Counted from the first letter of the stretch, positions 1 through 5,146 are shown. The stretch is DNA of 5,146 nt from Treponema sp. (GCA_031281925.1 JAITES010000007.1:1-5146); one strand, 5' to 3'. The notes: generated by a model not told the origin, from the letters alone. Numbers and translations: made by a program.

Positions 1-55
1 GGCGCCGGTACTTTGTAAACAGTAAAAAAGGGGAAAAGCAAACCAGGATACCGAA

Positions 56-89
56 GAGGGAAGGATCGTTTCATAACTTTTCTTCCCTC
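56..89. other. Hairpin at the left edge
   Basis: GAGGGAAG (56-63) and CTTCCCTC (82-89) are perfect inverted repeats, and a G-T and an A-T pair can extend the stem inward. No T-run follows on the plus strand, so this is not a convincing intrinsic terminator. It could be the 3' end of an upstream transcript or an operator-like element ahead of the permease promoter. Confidence 0.35.
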
Positions 90-101
90 ACATAGACGAC
101 A

Positions 102-130
102 TTGCAAAAAAAAGTACAACACTATATAGT
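102..130 (+). promoter_or_regulatory. Sigma70-type promoter of the metal permease
   Basis: A -35-like TTGCAA (102-107) is followed after exactly 17 nt by a -10 box TATAGT (125-130, five of six consensus bases). The predicted transcription start is around 137, which is the first candidate ATG. The -10 sits in a perfect 10-bp palindrome ACTATATAGT (121-130), which could also be read by a dimeric regulator. The promoter suggests the permease is transcribed separately from anything upstream. It also implies a leaderless message if translation starts at 137, or a leader of about 20 nt if it starts at 158. Confidence 0.5.
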
Positions 131-136
131 ATCAAT

Positions 137-1618
137 ATGTTTATCGTATTGACCGAGATGTTTTCGTTCACCTTTCTTGTCCGGGCATTTATCGTGGGCG
201 CCCTTGTTTCCGTCTGCGCGGCGCTTCTCGGGGTAAGTTTGGTATTGAAACGCTATTCGATGATCGGCGACGGGCTTTCCCATGTTGGTTTCGGGACCCT
301 TGCCCTGGCAACCGCGCTGAACATGGCGCCCCTGACCATTTCCATTCCCATTGTCATTGCCGCCGCTTTTCTGCTCCTTCGCCTCAGCGAAAACAGCAAG
401 ATCAAGGGCGATGCCGCCATTGCGATTATATCCACCGGTTCGCTGGCCGCGGGCGTACTCATCATTTCAATGACGACGGGAATGAATACCGATGTCTGTA
501 ACTATCTTTTCGGCAGTATTCTTGCAATGAACAGGAACGATGTATATTTGAGCATCGGTTTGTCGGTAACGGTGCTTGTTTTGTTTGTGGCCTTTTACAA
601 TAAACTGTTTGCGATAACTTTTGACGAAACCTTTGCAAAAGCGGCGGGGGCAAAGACAGGTCTCTACAACATGCTCATTGCCGTTTTAACGGCAGTCACC
701 ATCGTATTGGGCATGCGTATGATGGGAGCCATGCTTATTTCCAGTCTTATTATCTTTCCGGCTCTTGCCTCAATGAGGATATTCAAAAGATTCAAGACCG
801 TAACGGTTTGTTCCGCCTGCATTTCCATACTTTGCTTTTTTGCCGGTATAATCGTGTCGTATCTCTATGCAACCCCGACAGGCGCAAGCGTGGTAATGAT
901 AAACATTTTTGTATTCCTGCTGTTTTGGATACTGTCGGCGCTCAGACAGCATCTAAAGATCAATACATATACGAAAAAACCGGGACTGTCCGGTTCTGCC
1001 GCCGCCGTACTTTTAGTACTGCTTGTTCTTTCTTTTGCGGCCTGCAGTAATTACGGCGCGTTTGCCGCCAAAAAAAACAAGGCCGGTACCCTGGCGGTAG
1101 TTCTGCCCGGCGGCAGTTTCTCCGGGGAAAATACGGACGCTGCTCCGTCGGAGGCCCTTCAGGCTCAAGTCCCGGAATACTCCGCCGAATTCCGCAGAAG
1201 CGAAGCCGGGCCGGAACAGGGTGCGGGCAACGATTCCCTTTTGGATACCGCCCTCGTTGAAATAAAAGAAAAGATGTTTATAGCCCAGACAAACGACATT
1301 TACCTGAACGCCGAAGACTATTTGGGGAAGACGATCAGGCTCGAAGGGCTCTTTAAAATGGAACAGTATGAAGGGCAGGAAGCTCCCTACTGTTTTGTGC
1401 TCCGCTACGGCCCCGGTTGCTGCGGGAATGACGGAAATGCGGGCTTTGAAGTGGCCTGGGATTCCGCTTCCGCAGTCCCCTATCCCGGCATTGATGAATG
1501 GGTAGAGGCAATGGGGAAGTTAAAATACTACGAGGAAGACGGATACCCATACCTGTATATCGCCCTGTCCTCCCTCAAGGTACTGGAAGAACGGGGCGCG
1601 GAATTTGTAACCCAATAG
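137..1618 (+). CDS. ABC-3 family metal (zinc/manganese) permease fused to an extracytoplasmic CC-motif domain
   Basis: The first ~270 of 493 residues are a membrane permease of the ZnuB/TroC/MntB (ABC-3) family, which moves divalent metal across the inner membrane with an ATPase and a binding protein. Neither partner is in the window. Family features seen are SMIGDGLSHVGFG (41-53), GDAAIAIISTGSLAAG (91-106), DETFAKAAG (163-171), GMRMMGAMLISSLIIFPALA (192-211) and eight or nine hydrophobic segments. Unusually, the protein continues. A basic stretch (KTNTYTKK-like, 273-281) precedes a hydrophobic segment (285-302) ending in SFAAC, with Cys303 in a lipobox-like position. An A/E/G/S-rich linker (~304-370) leads to a compact domain (~372-493) with DYLGKTIRLEGLF, RYGPGCCGND (423-432) and LSSLKVLEERG. 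I remember similar domains as separate lipoproteins near metal transporters. No ATG, GTG or TTG lies in frame between the permease and Cys303. The start is uncertain: neither ATG 137 nor ATG 158 (MFSFTFLVRAF, which fits the usual family N-terminus) has a clear Shine-Dalgarno. Substrate metal is not determined. Confidence 0.85.
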   Translation: MFIVLTEMFSFTFLVRAFIVGALVSVCAALLGVSLVLKRYSMIGDGLSHVGFGTLALATALNMAPLTISIPIVIAAAFLLLRLSENSKIKGDAAIAIISTGSLAAGVLIISMTTGMNTDVCNYLFGSILAMNRNDVYLSIGLSVTVLVLFVAFYNKLFAITFDETFAKAAGAKTGLYNMLIAVLTAVTIVLGMRMMGAMLISSLIIFPALASMRIFKRFKTVTVCSACISILCFFAGIIVSYLYATPTGASVVMINIFVFLLFWILSALRQHLKINTYTKKPGLSGSAAAVLLVLLVLSFAACSNYGAFAAKKNKAGTLAVVLPGGSFSGENTDAAPSEALQAQVPEYSAEFRRSEAGPEQGAGNDSLLDTALVEIKEKMFIAQTNDIYLNAEDYLGKTIRLEGLFKMEQYEGQEAPYCFVLRYGPGCCGNDGNAGFEVAWDSASAVPYPGIDEWVEAMGKLKYYEEDGYPYLYIALSSLKVLEERGAEFVTQ

Positions 1619-1644
1619 AGGCTTCCCCAAAGCTTCGGTTTTCC

Positions 1645-1664
1645 GGACAGGCTTGAGCCTGTTC
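1645..1664. other. Hairpin overlapping the permease terminator
   Basis: ACAGGCT (1647-1653) pairs with AGCCTGT (1656-1662), and outer G-T and G-C pairs take the stem to 1645/1664. No T-run follows on either strand. Its right arm shares bases 1659-1664 with the left arm of the next hairpin (1659-1690), so both cannot form fully at once. Confidence 0.45.
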
Positions 1665-1699
1665 CAAAACCTCAGGCGGTTTCGGAACAGTATTGTTTT
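1659..1699 (+). terminator. Probable intrinsic terminator of the permease gene
   Basis: Bases 1659-1671 pair with 1678-1690 through 13 positions with one A-C mismatch, around a 6-nt loop (TCAGGC). The T-rich TATTGTTTT (1691-1699) follows at once. It begins 41 nt after the permease stop codon and just before the 3' end of the convergent oxidoreductase gene, as expected for a plus-strand terminator. No equally good T-run exists for the minus-strand gene. Confidence 0.55.
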
Positions 1700-1715
1700 A
1701 ATACGCTAATACGCT
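1700..1715. repeat. 8-bp tandem duplication over a stop codon
   Basis: AATACGCT occurs twice head to tail (1700-1707 and 1708-1715). The stop codon of the minus-strand oxidoreductase (TAG, 1708-1706) lies across the junction. It looks like a small slippage duplication with no clear function. Confidence 0.6.
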
Positions 1716-2731
1716 ACTTCTACCGGCTCCCGTTTTTTGGCGCTTTCCATGATCGCAAGAATCGCCAGGCTTGCATTGGCGGCGTCTTCAAGGCTCACGA
1801 TAAAATCTTCCCCGCTGACAAGACGGTCAATAAAGCTGCGGATGCTCTCGTATGCAAAGCCCTTTACCGCACCATGAACACTGTTGCGCACCAGCACATC
1901 GGGTACCGTTGCCGCGGCATCGGTGTACTTCTGAATCATGTTATGATGGCTGGCGTCGATGGCGATCTTGCCCCTGTCTCCAAGAACGGTGCATTTAAGA
2001 TCGTTTACATTTGGATTTCCGTTGGGATCGATCCAGCCGTTCTCCATCTGGGCAATACAGCCGTTTTCAAATTCCAGGGTGGAAAGGTATGTATCCACCG
2101 TATCCACACCCATGTTTTTCAGTACCCCGCATGTAGAAACCGCATAGACCCGCTTTACCCTGCTCCCCAGAAGCCATGAGAGCGTATCAATACTGTGACT
2201 CCCCAGAAACCAGAGAATCGAAGAAAAAGCCGACCAGGAGAGCATGTCTGTTGCAACCCACTTTATGTCGTTCAGCCGGAAGTAGCCGGTTTTCAGGTTT
2301 CCCAGTTCCCCCGCTTCGATGGCCTGTTTCGCAAGGGCAAAGGGCGGGTTCCAGCGGTTATGAAGATCCACCATGGCGCGTACATGGTTTGTCTCAACCG
2401 CTTCCATGATGCGCTTCACATCATCCCTGCTCGTGGCCAAAGGCTTCTCTATGAGAATATGCTTGCCCGCCCTGGCGCACTTTACCGCAATGTCCGCATG
2501 GAGAAAATCGGGAGTCACGATGGAAACCGCGTCACAGGGACATTCCGCCAGCATACGGTCTACGGAATCGTATAAACCGTGGATACCGTATTTTTCCGCA
2601 ACCGCGGCAGCCTTCTCCTGATTTGTATCACAGATCCCCGCGGTTACCGCCAAAGGATGCTCCCGGAATATTCCGGCATGGGTATCTCCCCAGACGCCTG
2701 CGCCCACAATCGCCATTCTCACTTTTTCCAT
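1706..2731 (-). CDS. Gfo/Idh/MocA family NAD(P)-dependent oxidoreductase
   Basis: The 341-residue product has the normal length and order for a cytoplasmic Gfo/Idh/MocA dehydrogenase, a family that oxidises or reduces sugars, inositols and their derivatives with NAD(P). The N-terminal Rossmann fold carries VGAGVWGDTHAG (9-20), an acidic ICD (33-35) at the end of strand 2, and IVTPDFLHADIA (71-82). EKPLA (95-99) supplies the family's conserved lysine. The C-terminal half has GSHSIDTLSWLLG (177-189), with His179 and Asp182 in the usual catalytic positions. Ser or Thr near the cofactor ribose could not be judged. The start is well supported: AAGGAG (2745-2740 on the minus strand) lies 8 nt before the ATG. 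It follows the J-domain gene by 55 nt on the same strand, with no terminator visible between, so they may form an operon. The substrate cannot be told from sequence; the divergent mutarotase nearby only hints at sugar metabolism. Confidence 0.9.
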   Translation of the reverse strand: MEKVRMAIVGAGVWGDTHAGIFREHPLAVTAGICDTNQEKAAAVAEKYGIHGLYDSVDRMLAECPCDAVSIVTPDFLHADIAVKCARAGKHILIEKPLATSRDDVKRIMEAVETNHVRAMVDLHNRWNPPFALAKQAIEAGELGNLKTGYFRLNDIKWVATDMLSWSAFSSILWFLGSHSIDTLSWLLGSRVKRVYAVSTCGVLKNMGVDTVDTYLSTLEFENGCIAQMENGWIDPNGNPNVNDLKCTVLGDRGKIAIDASHHNMIQKYTDAAATVPDVLVRNSVHGAVKGFAYESIRSFIDRLVSGEDFIVSLEDAANASLAILAIMESAKKREPVEVAY

Positions 2732-2786
2732 TTGTTACTCTCCTTGTAATTCGAATTTTCTATAAAAAACGGGTTTTGGAACAAGC

Positions 2787-3317
2787 CTATTGCCCGGAGT
2801 ACCACTTCTCTATGCGATCCCACGCGGCGTTTATCCGGGCGCTTTTTTCGGTCGCCTTCAGCATATTGCCCGCATGCCCCGCATGGCGGTCGGGGTGATG
2901 TATCTTTAAGAGTTTTTTGTAGGCAGCCTTGCACTCTTCCAGGGATGCCCCGGCGCCGAGCCCCAATTCCGCAAAATCCTGCCGCAGCTCCATGGGAACA
3001 GGAATTTCCCCTTTGCCCGCGGCGCTTTTTTTCCGGGTCCCGGCTCCCCGCTTTGCGGAACTGTAATCCGTCCGGGAATACTCGGTTCGGCTGTAATGCT
3101 CTCCGCCCCTGGTTTTCTCATATTCGGTATGGCTGTATTCGGTACGGCTAAAGCCCTTCCCCTTTTTGCCCAGGAATTCATCCAGCTCTTCAAAGGCGGC
3201 GTCAAGATCCGGATCCCCGCTCCTTTTTACCGTATCCGCCTGCCTCCCGAAGATCGCCGCATCATCATCGTTCAGGTAGCTTTTTATAACATCTCCAAGA
3301 CGGTCAAAAATTCCCAT
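2787..3317 (-). CDS. Small J-domain (DnaJ-like) co-chaperone with a tandem TEY repeat
   Basis: This 176-residue protein has its J-domain at the C-terminus, not the N-terminus as in DnaJ. The domain covers about 107-174, with PMELRQDFAELGL, helix II KAAYKKLLKIH, the HPD motif (141-143) that triggers Hsp70 ATPase, and helix III/IV ARINAAWDRIEKW. It has no Gly/Phe, zinc or DnaJ C-terminal domain, so it is a J-protein, not DnaJ. Residues 1-50 hold MGIFDRLGDVIKSYLND and an acidic helix DLDAAFEELDEFLG. Residues 57-85 carry four S-x-T-[E/D]-Y units (57-61, 62-66, 76-80, 81-85), and a basic KR/RKK linker follows. I chose ATG 3317 because AAGGA (3330-3326, minus strand) is 8 nt upstream; the in-frame TTG at 3323 is only 2 nt from it. 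The partner is presumably a cytoplasmic DnaK, but the client is unknown. There is no signal peptide or membrane segment. Confidence 0.85.
   Translation of the reverse strand: MGIFDRLGDVIKSYLNDDDAAIFGRQADTVKRSGDPDLDAAFEELDEFLGKKGKGFSRTEYSHTEYEKTRGGEHYSRTEYSRTDYSSAKRGAGTRKKSAAGKGEIPVPMELRQDFAELGLGAGASLEECKAAYKKLLKIHHPDRHAGHAGNMLKATEKSARINAAWDRIEKWYSGQ
3063..3149 (-). repeat. Degenerate coding repeat encoding S-x-T-[E/D]-Y units
   Basis: Within the J-domain gene, 15-bp units such as TATTCGGTATGGCTG and TATTCGGTACGGCTA (plus-strand reading) recur and encode SRTEY, SHTEY, SRTEY and SRTDY. The first pair and the second pair are each in direct tandem, separated by EKTRGGEHY. The DNA similarity suggests expansion by local duplication. 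Confidence 0.75.
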
Positions 3318-3458
3318 AACCAATTTCCTTACGAGGGATACATATAGAGGGACACATACAAGAGAAAGTATACAACAAAGAGCCGGAAGCCGCTACCATT
3401 TTTACCGCAGCTGTAGTATCATACAGACACTATACAAAATCCATTTAGGAGTAAGGCC
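3318..3458. promoter_or_regulatory. Divergent promoter region between the J-domain gene and the mutarotase gene
   Basis: This 141-bp gap must carry the promoters of both flanking genes. For the J-domain gene the best -10 is TATACT on the minus strand (3372-3367). For the mutarotase, TATCAT (3417-3422) and TATACA (3431-3436) are candidate -10 boxes. None has a convincing -35 at 16-18 nt, so the exact promoters are not settled. The mutarotase ribosome binding site AGGAG (3447-3451) is clear. Confidence 0.3.
3333..3360. repeat. 14-bp tandem repeat upstream of the J-domain gene
   Basis: GAGGGATACATATA (3333-3346) is followed directly by GAGGGACACATACA (3347-3360), with 12 of 14 bases identical. 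A third, weaker copy may start at 3362 (GAGAAAGTATACA). It sits in the 5' untranslated region of the J-domain gene, just upstream of its ribosome binding site. Possible roles are a regulator site or a simple duplication. Confidence 0.55.
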
Positions 3459-4511
3459 ATGAAAATAACGAAAAAAACCTTCGGGATCACCGCTACAGGA
3501 CAGAAAGTGTACCTTTACACCCTCAAAGCTGGGGATCTCTGTCTCTCGCTTTCCAGCTTCGGGGCCACCTGGACTTCCCTCTTTGTTCCTTCCCGTTCGG
3601 GGGCAAAGGACGACATCCTCCTGGGCTACCTTTCCCTGGATCAGTACCTCAACAACAAGCCCTTCATCGGCGCCACGCCGGGCCGTTTTGGCAACCGTAT
3701 CGGCAATGCCCAGTTCAGCCTCAACGGAAAAACCTATACTCTCTATAAAAACGACGGCGGCCACTCCCTCCACGGCGGGCGGCGGGGCTTTGACAAGTAC
3801 AACTGGAAGACCGAAGCCTACGAAGACCGCGACGGGATCTTTGTCCGTTTCCGCCTGGAGAGTCCCGACGGAGACGAAGGTTATCCGGGTACCCTCAAGG
3901 CCGAAGTGTGCTACGGACTCACCAAGTCCAACGAACTAGTGGCAATCTACGAAGCCAAACTCGACGCGCCCTCCCCGGTAAACCTTACCAACCACAGTTA
4001 TTTCAACCTTGCGGGGGAAGGGAAGGGAGACATCCTCAGCCACGAACTTAAAATTTACGCTTCTTCCATAGTGGAAGCCGATGACGATCTCATCCCCACG
4101 GGGAAACTCGTCCCCGTAGCCGGAGGCCCCTTTGACTTCAGCAAGCCCAAGCCCCTGTCCAGAGATCTTGCCGCGGCAGGAAAGATCAGCAAGGGAGCCG
4201 CCGGCGGCTATGATCACTGCTTCGTTGTGGACGGGGAACCGGGAAAGATGAGACCCTGCGTGGAGGTTTACGATCCCTCTTCCGGCCGTTCCATGAAGAT
4301 CTCCACCACCCAGCCCGGAGTACAGCTTTATACAGGCAACCAGCTCACCGGCGTTCCCGGCAAGGCAGGTTCGGTCTACGGCAAACATGCAGGTTTATGC
4401 CTCGAGACCCAGCACCTCCCCGATTCACCCAACCATGCCGATTTTCCGTCCTGCATCTACGGCCCCGGCAAGGACTACAGCGAAAAATCCATTTTTGCCT
4501 TTAGCTGGTAG
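3459..4511 (+). CDS. galM: Aldose 1-epimerase (galactose mutarotase)
   Basis: The 350-residue product is a full-length, cytoplasmic-looking aldose 1-epimerase, which interconverts the alpha and beta anomers of galactose or glucose and feeds sugar into the Leloir pathway. Visible family motifs are GATPGRFGNRIGNAQF (71-86) with substrate-binding Arg76, NDGGHSLHGG (98-107) with two histidines, and NLTNHSYFNLAG (175-186) with the expected catalytic acid His179. GGYDHCFVVD (249-258) has the sugar-binding Asp252. QLYTGNQL (289-296) and CLETQHLPDSPNH (314-326) follow, with the expected catalytic base Glu316. All key residues are present, so it should be active. AGGAG lies 7 nt before the ATG, which fixes the start. 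No other galactose genes are in the window, and it stands alone on its strand, so its physiological sugar is inferred from the family only. Confidence 0.95.
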   Translation: MKITKKTFGITATGQKVYLYTLKAGDLCLSLSSFGATWTSLFVPSRSGAKDDILLGYLSLDQYLNNKPFIGATPGRFGNRIGNAQFSLNGKTYTLYKNDGGHSLHGGRRGFDKYNWKTEAYEDRDGIFVRFRLESPDGDEGYPGTLKAEVCYGLTKSNELVAIYEAKLDAPSPVNLTNHSYFNLAGEGKGDILSHELKIYASSIVEADDDLIPTGKLVPVAGGPFDFSKPKPLSRDLAAAGKISKGAAGGYDHCFVVDGEPGKMRPCVEVYDPSSGRSMKISTTQPGVQLYTGNQLTGVPGKAGSVYGKHAGLCLETQHLPDSPNHADFPSCIYGPGKDYSEKSIFAFSW

Positions 4512-4562
4512 AGGAGGAGCATAGGGGGGCTTTCCTTACTTGTTATCATTGTATCTTTGCTG

Positions 4563-4598
4563 AAAAAAATACGGGGCCTGTGCGCAACACTGGCCCCG
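4563..4598 (-). terminator. Strong intrinsic terminator on the minus strand
   Basis: CGGGGCC (4572-4578) pairs with GGCCCCG (4592-4598). After a single mismatch, three more pairs (GTG/CAC) close a 5-nt loop. On the minus strand the stem is followed by TATTTTTTT (4571-4563), the classic layout. It lies 37 nt beyond the stop of the minus-strand remnant at 4635, which argues that a minus-strand gene once ended, or still ends, here. It may also help stop plus-strand transcripts from the mutarotase, though only a modest T-rich run follows on that side. Confidence 0.75.
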
Positions 4599-4634
4599 CT
4601 TCGGTTATTACCTTTTCTGTTTGAAACAATAGTC

Positions 4635-4793
4635 CTAAACGGTTGTGGCGTTCAATTCATTCTGCATTGAAGCGGTGATTCGTTCCTGTACCATTTCACC
4701 GATAATCTCCGCCGGAGTTTTGTGATCGGTTATTGCCTTGCTCAAATTGGGGAAAACATACTGCCCTTGCCGAAGGGCTGCCGGTAGAAATGT
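4635..4793 (-). pseudogene. C-terminal remnant of an unidentified gene
   Basis: A minus-strand frame runs 52 codons from just after an in-frame TGA (4796-4794) to TAG (4637-4635), with no usable start near its beginning. Its second half, including KAITDHKTPAEIIGEMVQ and ERITASMQNELN, looks like a genuine amphipathic, helical protein C-terminus. It is followed at the expected distance by a strong terminator. Upstream of the TGA the same frame stays open to about 4945 (for example AGFDREIHCLAYWRLL), but that part falls in the hairpin-rich stretch and looks less protein-like. I do not recognise the family. A solute-binding protein tail is one weak thought. It is most likely a 3' gene fragment left after deletion or insertion. 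Confidence 0.4.
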
Positions 4794-4888
4794 TCAAAAG
4801 ATAACCGGTCTTGACTTTGAGACCATTAAAAGTCTCCAATAGGCAAGGCAGTGTATCTCCCGGTCAAAACCGGCGCAGGTTCCTGCGC
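4758..4888. other. Hairpin-dense stretch: possible dispersed repeat or structured RNA
   Basis: Several hairpins are packed in about 130 bp. GCCCTT/AAGGGC has a GCCG loop (4763-4778). GACTTT/AAAGTC lies at 4813-4834, competing with GGTCT/AGACC (4807-4824). CCGGT/ACCGG has a CAAA loop (4860-4873), and GCGCAGG/CCTGCGC lies at 4873-4888. Imperfect outer arms ATACTGCCCTTGCC (4758-4771) and GGCAAGGCAGTGTAT (4842-4855) could close the left part. No rRNA, tRNA or named riboswitch was recognised. A non-autonomous repeat or an unknown small RNA are both possible. Confidence 0.35.
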
Positions 4889-4914
4889 TCACCCCTACTT
4901 GTTCTCCCCGCCGC

Positions 4915-4942
4915 TTGTTTTTGTCCGGTTTTGTGTTATAGT
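4915..4942 (+). promoter_or_regulatory. Promoter of the antitoxin gene
   Basis: TTGTTT (4915-4920) is followed after 16 nt by TATAGT (4937-4942), a five-of-six match to the -10 consensus. The -10 ends 6 nt before the ATG at 4949, so transcription should start at or next to the start codon. No Shine-Dalgarno is present, in keeping with a leaderless message. Confidence 0.5.
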
Positions 4943-4948
4943 TTCCTT

Positions 4949-5146
4949 ATGACTCTTACGATTGACGTAAAAAATTCCGGTGTTCTTACCCTTCTGCAGG
5001 ACATGGAACGGCTTGATCTGCTCCATGTTACCACCCGTGACACGGCTGTTTCGCCGGCTCCTGCCCGGTTCAAAATGACCGAGGCAGAGGAGCTTGAATA
5101 CATTAACCGCAACGCTGACCGGCTCAACGCCGAGGCGGAGGATGTA
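4949..5146 (+). CDS. Probable type II toxin-antitoxin antitoxin, N-terminal part (runs off the window)
   Basis: Sixty-six codons are open to the window end with no stop. The product begins MTLTIDVKNSGVLTLLQDME, has a short linker rich in Ala, Pro and Thr, then FKMTEAEELEYINRNADRLN and AEAEDV. The charged helix EAEELEYINRNADRLNAEAEDV resembles, from memory, the C-terminal toxin-binding helix of small antitoxins found next to PemK/MazF-type toxins in treponemes. If so, the gene should end within about 10 codons and a toxin gene should follow or overlap. In that model the antitoxin binds and neutralises an mRNA-cutting toxin and may repress its own promoter. The start follows from the promoter 6 nt upstream; there is no Shine-Dalgarno. 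No DNA-binding fold is evident. The assignment is tentative because the toxin is outside the window. Confidence 0.5.
   Translation, partial: MTLTIDVKNSGVLTLLQDMERLDLLHVTTRDTAVSPAPARFKMTEAEELEYINRNADRLNAEAEDV

Noticed and set aside
1..74. A possible leftward gene starting at ATG 74 (MKRSFPLRYPGLLF...) and leaving the window
   Set aside because: Only 24 codons are visible, the purine-rich stretch upstream is a weak ribosome site, and it overlaps the hairpin arm. There is nothing recognisable in the peptide.
3..95. A plus-strand open tail ending at TAG 95 (RRYFVNSKKGEK...) that might be the end of a metal ABC ATPase
   Set aside because: The position would fit the usual ATPase-permease order, but 30 residues show no family motif, and the two other plus frames also end within 25 nt, so the choice is arbitrary.
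2195..2575. Plus-strand open frame of 126 codons opposite the oxidoreductase
   Set aside because: It is a shadow of the Rossmann-fold coding region, with no ribosome site and low-complexity composition.
3402..3773. Antisense open frame over the mutarotase start
   Set aside because: It overlaps the promoter, ribosome site and first 100 codons of the mutarotase and shows no recognisable domain.
3936..4388. Long antisense open frame (150 codons) inside the mutarotase gene
   Set aside because: It is fully opposite a well-supported gene with all catalytic motifs. Its product has no family features, and it arises from GC-rich codon use.
4512..4948. CRISPR array, tRNA, integron attC or riboswitch in the gene-free stretch
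   Set aside because: There are no regularly spaced repeats, no cloverleaf with T-arm consensus, no paired RYYYAAC/GTTRRRY core sites, and no riboswitch core that I recognise.
4936..5127. Minus-strand open frame opposite the antitoxin-like gene
   Set aside because: It is Ser/Arg-rich with no motif, and the plus strand has a promoter and a protein of recognisable type.

Overview
The window reads as a piece of bacterial chromosome from a mid-to-high GC spirochaete, most likely a Treponema-like organism. This is an inference from protein style: a small C-terminal-J-domain protein starting MGIFDRLGDVIKSYLND, and an antitoxin of a type I associate with treponemes. No rRNA or other marker fixes the taxonomy.

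Layout. (1) Positions 1-136 are a short left edge with a hairpin and a good sigma70-type promoter. (2) 137-1618 (+) is an ABC-3 (ZnuB/TroC/MntB-type) metal permease. It is fused in frame to an extra hydrophobic segment ending in a lipobox-like cysteine, then to an extracytoplasmic domain with a GPGCCGND motif. (3) 1619-1705 is a convergent junction with two overlapping hairpins, the second a probable terminator for the permease. (4) 1706-2731 (-) is a Gfo/Idh/MocA NAD(P)-dependent oxidoreductase. 2787-3317 (-), 55 nt upstream of it on the same strand, is a 176-residue J-domain protein with a tandem S-x-T-[E/D]-Y repeat. The two may be co-transcribed. (5) 3318-3458 is a divergent intergenic region with a 14-bp tandem repeat. 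(6) 3459-4511 (+) is a complete aldose 1-epimerase (galactose mutarotase). (7) 4512-4948 has no intact gene. It holds a strong minus-strand intrinsic terminator, an open C-terminal gene remnant on the minus strand (4635-4793), and a dense cluster of hairpins (about 4758-4888) that may be a dispersed repeat or structured RNA. (8) 4949-5146 (+) is the start of a probable type II antitoxin gene, cut by the window end.

Working together. The oxidoreductase and mutarotase are both consistent with sugar or polyol metabolism, but they lie on opposite strands and no pathway can be assigned. The metal permease, J-domain protein and antitoxin are functionally separate. The most unusual item is the permease/lipoprotein-domain fusion. 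The most unusual regulatory pattern is two genes whose TATAGT -10 box ends exactly 6 nt before the ATG, which predicts leaderless mRNAs.
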